Position numbers and translations under genes: made by a program. The notes beneath the pieces are model-generated. The model was not told the origin of the DNA. It saw only the letters and a program-made list of their open reading frames with translations, and searched no databases. This document shows positions 50,101-63,200 of a stretch of 64,000 nt of DNA, piece after piece (position 1 is the stretch's first letter; every line of letters starts with the position of its first letter). The DNA is taken from the NCBI GenBank assembly GCA_013399855.1, contig VXAY01004353.1, forward strand, positions 644,041-708,040, in the 5' to 3' direction. This DNA is from Oxyruncus cristatus. Lineage: Eukaryota > Chordata > Aves > Passeriformes > Cotingidae.

Positions 50101-53100
50101 TGTGTAGCAGCAGAGCACTATTTATTCTTCAAGGACAAATAATAATTAAGATCTGCATTGCAGTATCAAAACCCAGCTTTTCTATTTAGAGGAGTAAAAC
50201 GGTAAAAATAAATGGAAATTCTTTACCTGCTGCCTGGCAAAGTAGCCCTTCACTAGGGAGCCCATGATCTGCTGGGGAGACTTTGCAGTGCAAATGTGAG
50301 AGGTCACCAGGTTGGTGAGCACCCTTTCAGCATATCGGATCCAACCTGGAGACAGGAAACCACAGTCAGAGAGAGAAGAGGCCCAGAAGCACAGCTCACA
50401 GAACGGCCCCTAAAAACCTTGACCCCTTCACAGAAGGTAGGACGTTTCTGTGTAGGGTTAGGGGAAATGGAGGAAACCTCAAGGCTCAGTTAATAATGTT
50501 TTAATCAACAATTCACTGTGTCATTAACTCTAGACCTAGAAGCCACTGTGAACTTCGTGCCCTGTTACACCCTTCCTAGTGCACAGATTTAACAAAGCAG
50601 AAAGAGCAGCACCCCAGCTAACAAAGAGTAACTTGACCTTCTCGACCTCAGCCCTTGGATCACCTCAGACTACAACAAATGCACTGTTCGGCTGCTTAAC
50701 TGTGACCTGCTGTTCCCGAGATTCAATACCCATGCCCCCAGCTCGCCTCCCCTGGAACAGAAGAGTCACATGAAAGCATTATCACAAGATGCACATGGAT
50801 TAAGCCTGGAAAAAAAGGCTTCCTTTACTATTGCTGGAGTAGCCACACCTTCAGGAACAGCCACACACAGAGGAATGAACTGAAATCTCTATGTGCAACA
50901 TTCTGTCCTCAGTTACTCAAGAACCCCCCGGCCCCTCACCAGACTCCTTCATTCAGCTTAGGCAAGCTGTGGATATTCACATCATTCCCAATATCCAGAG
51001 CTGTTGTATTATTCCCCACCTTCCAAAACAGAACTGGCAAATCAAGGTACTTAGGGTGTGCAATTCTTTCATAGGCACTGTAGCTCTTACTGGAAACCAC
51101 AGCCCAAAATCTTTCACAGCAAGGATTTGGACCTTTTGTCATCTACGTGACACCTAAACTGTGCAGGAGATTTAGGCCCAGCCTTCCAGGGAAATGTGTT
51201 GCTTTTGGTGCTAAGTAATAGTGAGAAATATCACACTTAAGTCTTTTATCTTCAAGCAAATTAGTGTTTGGATAAGAGAAAAACTGTTGTGCAGTACGTG
51301 CTGCCCAGGAAGGGTAGAACCTGTAGGTTAATTTTTAAGCTTGAAATTCCCATTTAGGTAAAAAAACCCACTTGGTAATGTTTAAGGCAGAACAGCAGCA
51401 GAGAACTGGGATCCAAGGGGTGTTCAGCTGTTTGCTTCTCTATGGCAGAGTAGTTTTCCCAGTGTTATAAAATTTTAATGATGAAAATGAGAACGTGTAA
51501 GTATTAGAAAAAAACTGCTCCTCCAGCTGTTTAAATATTCCCAATTCTTGTTGAAGTACAGCCTTCAAGCTTAACAGATAGTGGAAAATCTCCCTGGAAA
51601 ATCTGACAGAGATCATCTTCCACAACCACTCCTTTCTGCTGTAGGAAAAGCTGAGGACCAGATTTACACGTCAGGACTGTGCTGAACTGCCAGACTCTGA
51701 ACAGAAGGTTTGCCTCCTGTCCACCTTCAGCTGCACCTGCAACAAAGGACTTAATTCCTTGGTGTTTGCTAAAAGGCTGTATTACATTCTGCAGCACAGG
51801 CACATCCTACTGCTCAAATGGCTCGAGTCTCAAGTGCTGTCCGAAGAGAACAACAACTGCTTCAAACCAAATCAGGACAGTTCAAAAACCATTCTGCCTT
51901 CTACTTGCCATTAATCACCCCAGCACTCCTGCTATGAGTTCTTAGAACTGGAATGTTTCAGCTATTGTAGTCATGAGCTGTAAGGACATTTCACTGAATC
52001 CCAAGAGATTTCTGACAGGTATTGCCCAAAGTAATTTCTGAAACTCTGCACCCACCCAGACCTACCCTGTCCACAAACTCATTCCGATTCTCAGCCATTT
52101 GCTGGCTTGTGTTGGCACCAAAGAGCAAGAAACCCCTACAGATCAATGCATAATTTCTTGCAGAGGTACTTCAGAACACATATTTTTAGTGGTTATTGTG
52201 AGAAGGTCACAAAGATATATGCCATAAATGTATCTATGCATCTGTAGGAAGGGCAGGAAAACTAAGAAAACTTTGGCTACTATAAAACCCCGTTCCTGAA
52301 AAAGGCAATGAGTAGACTGGCACAAAAGCATTTGAATCCTCAGTATTTATATTCCTCCTCCTGCTGCTGCAAATCCCAACCCCCTGGCTTTTCTGGGAGT
52401 ACACAGAGGTTGGCAATGCATTGGAAACTGGCTGTTTCCAAAACGTGCTCCATGTTGCTGACCACCTTGGTACATGGAGGAAGGGAACTGATGACCATGA
52501 GGTGTTATCTGTACCATCAGTTAGTTACACTGTTGTACTTGAAACCAGAAACAAAATCACCAGCTCACTGTCTCCTCTGGGAGCAGCAGGAGGTGAGCAA
52601 TAAAGACAGGGACAATAATCCACCTTTTTATCAGGTTCTGGGCCCTCTGGGCTCTGCTCTTTGCTCATGGCAGATGTTCCACCCTAGGCTGCTGCCCGGG
52701 GTGATAGGGCTGTGCAGGGTCACACCCCAAGATAAACAGGAGCACAGCAGCTCTACTCGAGTTCACACTGACCTTCTATCTACTGAAATATATAAAAAAC
52801 ATCTGTAAACAGCATTTCTGGGAGAAATTTATGTAATCTGGGGGTAGAGAGGGGAAGGAGAATAAGGAACAGAAAATGCCCTCACACAAGTAAGGTCAGT
52901 ACACACAATGAACTTACTTTGAGGATGACTAGTCATGGTTTTTGCTTTCTCTAAGTGCTGTCAAACACACCATGTTTTCAAAATGGGTTTACAGTGGTGC
53001 TCTGGTTCAGTTTCCCAGAAATGGAAAGCACCCATGCTCTGCTGACATCTGTACAGAGAGCTGACACCACAGCCTGCACTGAAACCAGGAATTATTTTGT

Positions 53101-56100
53101 GTGGGCCACACAAAGACAAGAAAAGTGCTCCATCAATTGTTTTAAAATATTTCCAATAAGAGCAGCAGATAATCTGAGCTCTGTTTCTAGATGAAGAAAA
53201 TCAAAATTCTCAGTTGTTCTAACAGAAATCCTCAGGTTCTGAATTTTACATAAACCATGCACAACCTAATTAATGGGGGATGTTTCAACACCACAGGGTT
53301 CACGTGAAATAAAAGCAATATATAGTATACCTGCTCCTGAAGATAAGAGGTTACACTAAGGTAACAGTAAGACGAAAAAAAGAGACTTTTCCTCCTAGTA
53401 TATATATGTAGTATCTAAAGCATAACCCAAATACTTCAACCACAGAATACACAGAGTATTAAATTATTAAATATAATTCAAACAGTAGTTTTTAAAATTT
53501 AAATCAATGACAACAGCAGATTCTGGGCATCAACAACTGCAACTCTCACTTACTCTCTCATCACTAACATTTCTTTAACCACTGCAAGCCACTTGAGTTA
53601 TTTCAGAGCTAGAAAAAAATATTTTGGTGTTTTCATCAGCCTTTTGAAAAGGAAAACCATTAATTTTAGAGTGGAGTTGAGGGGGATGTTAGGCAAAGGA
53701 GTTACTTCTACCTCTTTTTTGATACTTCTTTTTTAGGAAGGTGGCTTTTAGACTGGAATGGTGCTGTGCTAACAAATGGAAAAGGTAAGCTGTGACTGAA
53801 TGTTCTGCATCTATTCAGTTGGGATAAGTGCAGGTTCTGTTCATGCAGAACATGTTCTCAGGTGCAGAATTCCCAGAAGTGAGACATGTAGTGAGTCAAG
53901 GCTGTGACATTTCATGTGAGAATTACTTTCTGAGTGTCAGCCATGATCATCTCACAGTCATTACAAGGAATGTCACCTGCTGCTTTCCCCCCCCGGCTTA
54001 AGTGGCAAGTTCAAAACTTGGCTCAGGATAACAGAGGTTGTGGTTTAATCCTATCAAAGGAAATGCCCTGTTAAACTGTGTGGTCTGAACACACAAGCAG
54101 CAGCCCCTAACTCCTCCATTCCAGTTCTGATTCTCAGTTCCAGGCACTGAGGATGACCAGTCACCCTGGGAACAAGTATTGTGTGCTTGGTATCCCTCAA
54201 AAGCAAACCAAAAGTGCTCGAAGTTGTGCAAAGCTCCCAAATGAAGCCACTCTTTCCTTAGTTCCTTGGTAATTCCAGTGAGACCAGGCTGAAGGGCAGG
54301 AAGGATGGAGGGATCAGTTCTCACCAGGGCAGGCAGAGGCAAACATTGGTAAGGCATGTTCCTCCTGGTTCCTCCGTTGGTACCGCTGCACAAATTCCCT
54401 CTGGCTCTCCAGGATACTGAAATCTGCAGCTATAGTGGTGTCAAATACATAATGCACCCCTGGGGAAGCAAGCAGAAAGGAACAGGGAGTGGTGCATCTC
54501 TCAGAGTTCCAGGCCTATGGAAAATCTTGGAGGATCAGTGAGTATATTCTTTCTCCGCTCCAAATTTTTAGCAAATAAACGAAGGCCATACACTGAAAAA
54601 CTCTCTTCTATGTCATGAATTCAAAGGGACCACCAGCTTGCTACAGGCAACACTTCAAATAGTTCTCTGCCTCCTTCAGAGGAGTTTGCCATTCAGCATC
54701 TATTACTTTTGGTTTAATTGAAGGGGATTTCATGACTCCTGGGTGACTCACGGTGACTCTTGTAAAGGAGAGTTCTTTTCAAGACATGCTGAAGTCACAC
54801 ATCATTATGCACAAAAAAAAATAACATCCAGTTATATCTCCCACTGCTGAATTTGTCTGCAGAGGTACAGGAGCATATCACCAACACTGCAGAGACCTGC
54901 TGTCTGCTTATTTAGCAACACACTCCCTATAAGTCTATGTAACACTGAGCACATCCCCACAGCAAGTGGGGCATTGATAATGAACATGTTCTAAGAAAAA
55001 TGGGCCCCACCACAACTTAGCGGTGCTTTTAGATGAAGAAAATATACTGGGTACAAGGATGCATCACAAAAACTAAGAAAAATTAATATATATGTAAATG
55101 GAAACACTTTAGAGGTTTATTGCTGTCCTTTTTTTATTCCTTCCCTCAAGTAAAAAAATTTTCCAAACTTATATATATAGCATAATGAGCAAAGGAAATA
55201 CAGCTTTAACATAAAACAGGCTGATACAAGAGTTCTTGCATGTAATTTGAAATTACAGGTTAAAAACAGAACTGAGAATCTTTTGGAGATTTAACGTGTC
55301 AAAAGAACTGGAAGGAATTTAGGGTAGGAATTCCCTCTTCCCTCAAGTTACAAAATACAAGGAAATCTTATTGAAGGTCATGACCAAATCCTCCCTGATT
55401 TCTTGGTAGTGGAGGCTTTGGAGCCAGCTCTACAATGTCCTTCTATTCTGTGACCTTTACTGGGAACAGGGAATGTCTCCAATCCATGTCTGACACTGCT
55501 CTGTGCCACTGTAACATCACAGAGCGAGGAGTTCAAACTCTGAACTTAGTTGTGCAGTGGCACCTTATGACTGCACAACAGAACATCAGGGAATACAGTC
55601 CCAGAATGGTTGGGTTGGAAGAGACTTAAAGATCATCAGTTCCACCCCCTGCCATGGGCAGGGACACCTTCCACCAGCCCAGGTTGCTCCAAGCCCCGTC
55701 CAACCTGGCCTTGGACACTTCCAGGGATGGGGCAGCCACAGCTTCTCTGGGCAACCTGTGCCAGGGCCTCCCCACCCTCATTTCTTCCTAGTATCTAATC
55801 TAAATCTCCCCTCTTTCACTCCATGGTCAAAAGCCCCTCTGCAGCTCTCTCTTATAGCCCCTTCAGGTACTGGAAGGCTGCTGAGAAAGCAAAAAACCTA
55901 AACCAATCCCCCCTTTTCTGCTCCACCACCTTAACAACCCCAAACTTACCAAGACTTTTGAGGAAACCACAGAGTCTCTTGGCTGCTTCATTCACAGAGA
56001 GGTTGAATTTAGCAGCAAAATAAGGCAATGACTGAGGGCATATAGACACTGCCAACACTTTGTGTTTTGAGGTATCACATTTCTGGTAAACAAAAACAAA

Positions 56101-59100
56101 GGGAAAAAAAAAGATATGTCATTACAACAGGGTAAGGCTCCTTGCTTTCCCTGCCTTTTCCACTCCTGGAGTTATCCTTTAGTGTCTTATGCTTCAGTGA
56201 GCCATATCATTACAAACTCTGTGAAACAGCCATCAAGTTGGGGCAGGACAGAATGTTCCTCCGATTCTGTCAGTGTTTAATCATCTGTAGATGTTGCTTT
56301 TATGTAATCCATCTGTCCTCTAGGACAATCCTTTGGTTGGTCTCCACATGGCATAAGCAAAGTTAAGAGACATTCAGTACCCACGATGTTCTACCATGAA
56401 ATATGAAAGGTTCCAGCAAGTATGCAAAGATTTTTATGTTTAAATATGAAGTAAACTGATGTTTACAAAAGCAGGGGTATTTGAAGGTGTAAATCCAACC
56501 TAGCAAATTACAGTGTCTTTTTACTGTGTCTTTATTACTTAAGCTGCTGAGGGAAAGTGGCGAGATGGGAGCCTCACCAAACCTGGCTCTGTAGGCACTG
56601 AGGAACCCTTTGAAAATACCCAGGGTGGTGTGGAACTGCACAGCTCTGATGGTTGTGGCATTTAGCTGAAGATAAATCTCGTGTTTTAGCTGGGTCATTT
56701 TCCACACCAGGGGAACCTTGGACTGTGCCACAGACAAGTTTCACCCTGCAAAGGTCACAGACCTCAGTCTGTCCTTACATGCTGTGTAATGACCTCTCAA
56801 GGAGAGCTCACATCTCAAAGCTCACAGCTGAGCCTCTGGCTCACTATCCTCTTTTGGACCCCTGAAGTTTGATAAAGGTAAATGGCTGCCTCCCTGCTCT
56901 TGGATTCAGGCTCTCTTAATGTGACCCAAAAGATTATTTTCCCCCCTTTTCTTCTATTTTTGTCATGTATAACAACATCAAAACGTATAGAGAGTTAAAC
57001 CCCTAAGAAAATAAGTCCTGTGTAGTGAATCCTCTTAATTATGACACTTACAGATAGATCAAAAAAAGCTTCAATTCTGGTAGCTTTTGCACACCAAATA
57101 AGGACACAGAAGTCTGGGGCAGAACTAAAATAATTAATTTAGTATCAAGTTCTAAAGATCTGAGCATTGTACTTACCAACTAGCTTCCAGAAAAAAAAAG
57201 CAGAAAATAAGACAGCGATAGAACACTTCTAAGTCTTGCCAAGAGTTTGGACAAAAAATTCTGTTCCAGATATAGTCAGGTCGAATATACATTAATGACA
57301 ATTCTACTTTCATTAACGTGTCTTCCTAACTTCATGTTATGTGGATACACTGGCACCAAACTCACCCAGAACAGTCCTAGTAATAAAGGTATGAGTATCT
57401 ATAAATATTGAACTACAAGACTAATTTATTAGTACAGTAATGAGGGAGTTACATTTCCAATAAGTTTTCCTTCTGCAGGTGCAGAAACTTCCTTCCAGCG
57501 TTTAGGTTAAATGCTGTGACCTCACATCTCTAGTGCACAAGTATTTTCAAGTACTTTATCATTCATCTTGCTTCAAGTTTTCACTTCCTCTTCAGAATAA
57601 GCATATCCTGACAAATCTTCACCTTATCTGCCTTGGGAAACCAAGCTGCTTAGTCATTCTGTAACTGCCTCCTCCTCACAGAAAACTGTGTGTTATTGTT
57701 TGGGTCACTTTACCTTATTAAGGTTGAGAACACGAAAGAACTCCTTCTGATTCTGTTGGAAAACTCTGGCTCCTTCTTCCGATGTCATGCAACTGTCACA
57801 AGCTAAGCAGTCGCTAAGGAGTATTTTAGCATTAGCCAATGTATCAAACTCATTTTTCTAGGGGGAGAAAAAAGTAAACCAGTATTTAATAACAGTCAAA
57901 TGATTTTCAAGACCTCTACAGTGAGCCAGCTGAAGGACAAACATGCTCTCACTGGTTTAAAAGACATTTGTGTAACATCCAAGAGAACTTACAGGTAATC
58001 AAAATAATTTATTCCATCCCTTCCATGGCTCTGCTCCTACTATTACTGTGAAACTGCAACATGTTTAAGTGCAAACAGAGGTCTAAATTTAGCCCCTAGT
58101 CCACGTTCTTGTAACTTCATTTGCACTGCACTGCAGAGCTGACAGTCCCCATCAAGTCACCAAGCAACTGAGAAAACTTTTACCTGAACTATCAAACCTC
58201 TTTAAGCAGATGCCCCTCTAACAGCAAGATGGCTTGGGCTTTGTAGCACGAGGTAAAACAGAACACAGCCCTACAACTGCATTGAACACATACTGTGAGA
58301 TGAAGAGCGTCATACATCTGCTATGACAACCATTGGCAGCTCACTGAGAAGAAAGAAACTTAGATACAAAGACATTTTGTGCCCTTTAACTATCAAAACT
58401 CCTCCCAAGTTCTGTGTCTCTTTTGAAGACGTGATAGAAGATTTTTGACACTCAAAATGGGCTTTATTTCACCTTTTGAAAACATTTTTCATTCTCTGCA
58501 AGAGCTCAAAATTGCTTACAACTGCTTGTTGATTATTGTTATGTTTAGGACTTGAAAGTTGTCTCCTTATAACCTCCCTTGGGGTACACAACAACAAAAG
58601 AATACAAATAGAGCATATTACAGTTTACAGAAGGAACATTACCTCTTCAAAGCCATCGTTTGAACTGAACGCATCAACAGATGTGCTTTGTGTATCATCA
58701 TTTTTCTGTTTTTTACTGCATTCCTGAAACAAAACAGAAAAGACACGGATCATGCCAAGCCCGTTCACCGTTCTGTAAGCACACCTTCGCAGAGCTGTCG
58801 GTACCATGAGCCACTAATGGTACGTTACTTTACAGTGTTCTGGCACCGCTCGTTCTGCCCCTTCGCACCCAAGGCCTCGTGTTCGAAGTGCAATTGCCGC
58901 GATGGAAGCGATTCCGCAGGGATCGCCGTGGTCCATCAGTTCTGGAGTTCTGGGCGGTGTGTCAGCCCCGGGGGCTGCCCGGGAGGCGGAGGAGGAGCGG
59001 AGTGGCTCCGTGTCGCAGCCGCGGGGCTCCCGGGACGTGCCGGCGCGGGGAGGACGCGGAGCGCGGTGACCTTGGGGCCGGCGCCCAGCGCCGCTCGGCC

Positions 59101-59213
59101 TCCCGGGACTGGGGAGTCCCCGCCGGCTGCATCCCCCACCCCCGGGACTGCATCCCCCACCCCCGGGACGCGGCCGCCGCACTCACCTTTTTGGTGCAGT
59201 TCTCGCACTTCAT
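44171..59213 (-). CDS. NARF: NARF, nuclear prelamin A recognition factor (complete, 11 coding exons)
   Basis: Coding exons, right to left: 59213-59187, 58723-58643, 57857-57714, 56082-55950, 54459-54325, 50345-50227, 49438-49309, 48708-48636, 45776-45639, 45120-44963, 44412-44171. Every junction is GT-AG and the lengths sum to 1,380 nt, giving 459 residues plus TAA; human NARF is about the same length (456). It begins MKCENCTKK and ends DIKW. The protein is iron-only-hydrogenase-like. Visible cysteine sites are C3, C6 and C11, then CLACDSC (C53, C56, C59), SACPGW (C172), APCYDKK (C228) and CPGGC (C377, C381), which match the places where the Nar1/CIAO3 family holds its two iron-sulfur clusters. 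NARF is known to be nuclear and to bind the farnesylated C-terminus of prelamin A; hydrogenase activity is not expected. Some introns carry CR1 fragments. The ATG lies at the edge of a CpG island, and the transcription start is probably in the adjacent gap. Identification is from remembered family sequence and is very secure. Confidence 0.97.
45425..45600 (+). mobile_element. CR1 LINE fragment (NARF intron 9)
   Basis: A diverged copy with CAGTTGGACTGGATGATCAT, TGTAGGTCCCTTGCAACTG and the tail ATATTCTATTCC. It sits in the NARF intron between exons 9 and 10, antisense to the gene, about 40 nt downstream of the exon 9 donor. Confidence 0.85.
47065..47430 (+). mobile_element. CR1 LINE fragment (NARF intron 8)
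   Basis: Contains 'ctgttcaccctggggaagag', AGGGTGGTTGGGCACTGACC and GTTGGACTTGATCCCTTCCA, ending in a 'tctgtagttctata' tail. It is a long, well preserved copy, antisense to NARF. Confidence 0.93.
55598..55880 (-). mobile_element. CR1 LINE fragment (NARF intron 4)
   Basis: Contains AGAATGGTTGGGTTGGAAGA, CCCCTGCCATGGGCAGGGAC and CCGTCCAACCTGGCCTTGGA. It is in the sense orientation of NARF and ends about 70 nt from the exon 4 donor. Confidence 0.93.
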
Positions 59214-60250
59214 TTGCGGCGCGGCCGGCGCAGCCCGGCGCTGTCGCGGGTGCGGCGCGGTCCTGGCGGCCGGGGCTGCGGGACAGGAGAGAGCGGGGCG
59301 GGAGGTGAGACCTGCACGACCAGAGCCGGCCCGGCCCGGCCCCGCCGCCCTTNNNNNNNNNNNNNNNNNNNNNNNNNNNNNNNNNNNNNNNNNNNNNNNN
59401 NNNNNNNNNNNNNNNNNNNNNNNNNNNNNNNNNNNNNNNNNNNNNNNNNNNNNNNNNNNNNNNNNNNNNNNNNNNNNNNNNNNNNNNNNNNNNNNNNNNN
59501 NNNNNNNNNNNNNNNNNNNNNNNNNNNNNNNNNNNNNNNNNNNNNNNNNNNNNNNNNNNNNNNNNNNNNNNNNNNNNNNNNNNNNNNNNNNNNNNNNNNN
59601 NNNNNNNNNNNNNNNNNNNNNNNNNNNNNNNNNNNNNNNNNNNNNNNNNNNNNNNNNNNNNNNNNNNNNNNNNNNNNNNNNNNNNNNNNNNNNNNNNNNN
59701 NNNNNNNNNNNNNNNNNNNNNNNNNNNNNNNNNNNNNNNNNNNNNNNNNNNNNNNNNNNNNNNNNNNNNNNNNNNNNNNNNNNNNNNNNNNNNNNNNNNN
59801 NNNNNNNNNNNNNNNNNNNNNNNNNNNNNNNNNNNNNNNNNNNNNNNNNNNNNNNNNNNNNNNNNNNNNNNNNNNNNNNNNNNNNNNNNNNNNNNNNNNN
59901 NNNNNNNNNNNNNNNNNNNNNNNNNNNNNNNNNNNNNNNNNNNNNNNNNNNNNNNNNNNNNNNNNNNNNNNNNNNNNNNNNNNNNNNNNNNNNNNNNNNN
60001 NNNNNNNNNNNNNNNNNNNNNNNNNNNNNNNNNNNNNNNNNNNNNNNNNNNNNNNNNNNNNNNNNNNNNNNNNNNNNNNNNNNNNNNNNNNNNNNNNNNN
60101 NNNNNNNNNNNNNNNNNNNNNNNNNNNNNNNNNNNNNNNNACGACACCCTGCGAGTTGCTAAATACGGCACCATCACCATTTTATTTAGCCGGGGTGCTG
60201 CGATCTCGCGTTTCCGTAACAAAACACAAGTAACCAGCGATGCTGTTCCC
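58830..60250. promoter_or_regulatory. CpG island / NARF promoter, interrupted by gap
   Basis: Sequence on both sides of the gap is GC- and CpG-rich, and NARF exon 1 (ATG at 59213) lies inside it. In human, CYBC1 starts head to head with NARF at this position, so a bidirectional promoter is plausible. No CYBC1 codons are visible in the sequenced part. Confidence 0.7.
59353..60140. other. Assembly gap (788 N)
   Basis: A run of N inside the NARF CpG island. It hides the NARF 5' UTR and transcription start, and possibly the first exon of a divergent gene. Long open frames that cross it are artefacts of the N run. Confidence 0.99.
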
Positions 60251-63200
60251 AGGAAAGAATCGCAAACCCTTGTGTACAGCGTTATTAAACGGACACATCA
60301 GCCTCCCACTGCCTCAGAGGTCCCAAAATATTAATTAAGGTGCTTATGATTTCTTGTCTTTCTAAGCCTCGGGTCGTGGTACTTTGACAGAAAGGTTCAA
60401 TCCACATTTTGCTGCTCCTTTAGCCCCCGTGAACACGCGCGCAGCACACGCCTACAGCTGCGCAGGGAAGTTTTTCTAGTGTAAAATGACCTTTTAGAAA
60501 TCAAACCGCAGAACTTTAAACGAAGGAGGAATTTCCTGCCTGAACTGCAACTTTGCCTTTACCCAGTGGCCCCGGGAAATCCCCTCCTGTTACAGGGAGC
60601 TCCAGCGCCTTAATCCACAGACAGGTTTTGAGCACAAGGGCTGGAGACAGGCACGGCCACAGGGGCTTGTGACCCAAGGACACAGCTCTAACCACTTGTG
60701 TCGTTTTAAGTGCAGATAAACCTCAGATAACCTCAGAGAAGAATGTAAAAATAATGTGGGCTTTTATTCTTGTATTTACAGACTACAGGTGAGTTGACAC
60801 TGAGGTCAAAGAAATCAAGAATTCCTTACCTTTACCATAATGAAAGCAAAAAGAAACGTTTTCTTACTGCCCATTTAAAGAAAAATAAGCTGCTGCTGAT
60901 TTACATATACCCTGGAAAAGATCACTAACCCTGGCTTGAGGTAAAAACTGCAATAGCTTTGGTAATCATTTCCTGTGTCTCTGCCCTCTTCATTCAAAAC
61001 ACTCTGAATGTCACATCAGAATATTAACCCAAGCTTTTTAAAAGCACCACAACCATTCCAAAGCAATCCCTATTTGACCTAAGAACTTGCATTTCCTTGC
61101 AATTCCATGCTGGAATGCAGCATTATTTGACATCTTAGGTACAAACCTTAAGTATCCCTATTTCATCCTCTGGCTTAGGAATACCTGGACAGAATTATTT
61201 TCAATTTAAGGATTCAAAGAAAAAGACCAAAAACTTGTACAAACTGAAGTGCAAAGAGTCTCTGTTTCAGTGCACAGTATAAGATCATACTTGTGCAATC
61301 ATTAGATAATTAGATGTCCCATGTGTTTTATTGCCAAGAGCACCCTCTGCTTTAGCTATGGATGCCATTTTCCCACAGGACACCAGATCCGTGACCCACC
61401 ATCACACCAGGCCTGACAACCTCAGACGAGAGAGCACCATCCTGCCTTAATGTGTCCTGGGGAGGTAACAGTTACCACCTTTGCAAAGCTACTTCCCAAA
61501 AACCTCACCACCTAAAAGCTTTCCTATGTCAACAGTAGGTAGCACTTAAAGGCATTACTTGCTTTGAGAGCCACTCTTGATGTATTTGGCCTCCATCCCT
61601 CCATGTAACATTTCTCCCTGCGCCTGAAACACACCCTGAATAAAATGGAGAAATAAGTATTTCCTTGTGAAAAGAAATTGTTGCAAGCAACACAAGAAAG
61701 TGTTACAGGCTGAACATCAGTCCTGCAAGGCACTGCCAGCTGTAAATACCTCCTCACCTCGGGGACAGTACAGCCCCACCGCACAGCACCCAGAACAGGG
61801 CAATAAATCCTGGTTACAGCTGGTAAACACGTATTCCATGAAATCCGTGCTCTGCAGGCTGCACACACACTGTTCCCACAGAGGTCAGGGGACACCAGGC
61901 AGAGCTCACTCCTTGGGATGAGCTCATTTCTACTGGCACTCGCAGCCAATTCTGTCCAGCCACAAAACAACCCTGGGCTGGGGGTGCTTCCAACCAACTG
62001 TTGAGGATCAGGCGCTCTGGGAATTTCTCCTGGCATGCTAATGAGATCATATGCTTATTGCACAGCTGAATCTCTAAGTTTAAGAACTTGGAGGGGTGAA
62101 AAAAAAAAAAGTGTAAGGAGCTAGAAAGGAATATTTAGGAGAATGGTATGAAATTAGGAAAAAGGACCAGAAATACAGGAGGGTCAAACTAATGCAAAAT
62201 AAAATCCAGTTCTGTGATATCTGCATGTTCTTGGGTTGAGATCAGTGAATTAACAGTTACAAGTGTATTTACAAATTGCATTTCTATACTTCCAGAGAAT
62301 CTATTTTTACAGATTCTATTTTATAGAATCTATTTTTATAGATTCGAGCAAGAAGTCTAAATACAGTCAACTACATATTCCTGAATGTTTATTTTGGCAG
62401 TTTTTGTTTCTGCAGCAACACATTGTGGAATTCATGCTGTTCTTTAAGTCCAAGATCAGGCTCTTTAAATGTGTTTCATCTCCCTTTTTTCATTTGGCAG
62501 GCATAACATCACTCACCTGCTTCAAAATGCTAGTGTAAAAACACCCAGATTTTAGAAAAAAATGCTGTAAGAGTCATTAACAGATAGCAGAAGCTTACAA
62601 GGATCTTTGTGATATTCCAGTTTTGAGTGTGTGTGTGTGGCATTTCCCATGGTTGAAATAATTTCTCTCTAACTTCATAATTACATTAAGTCATATCAGG
62701 TTATCTGACCATGGCCTTTGCAGAACTGGAGAAGTGCAGAATTGCAATATTTTTGCAGTTAGTAACAAGATTAAAACAAAGTGATATGTTGTGTGGTTTA
62801 TGCTGAGTGCAGGGGACAGATGAATTTCTTACTTATTTCACTCTGCTCTAGAAACAAGAAGTCTTTTGTCTTGTATCACTCAAAATTGCTTAACATTTGG
62901 TTTCCAGAGAAACCAGTTGCTTATAAAAGCTGATTGACAACTGATTAGACATAAACTTCTTCCCAGAAGACTCAGTCAGCTGCTTGTTTGGGTTGAGGAC
63001 ACGTGATACTTATCACTTCCTATTTTTCATCCAAATCCAGCAGCTGGTACCTCGTGACTCACAGGGAGGCCAATTAATTCTTGCAGTTCCTCAGTGCCTT
63101 TTCCCATTAACAGAATTACACAAAACCTGCAGATCAGTTGGTATCAGATGTCATCCAGGAAGGACATTCCTGTGCAACGGAGAGAGGACCAAATATCATT

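Noticed and set aside
53998..54393. 131-codon minus-strand ORF over NARF exon 5
   Set aside because: It is in a different frame from the true NARF exon (54459-54325) and runs into the intron.
56363..56737. 124-codon minus-strand ORF in NARF intron 3
   Set aside because: No family, no splice signals, and NARF joins exon 3 to exon 4 in frame without it.
58879..60233. Long open frames on both strands around 59-60 kb
   Set aside because: Same artefact from 788 N. The only real coding part is the nine-codon NARF exon 1.
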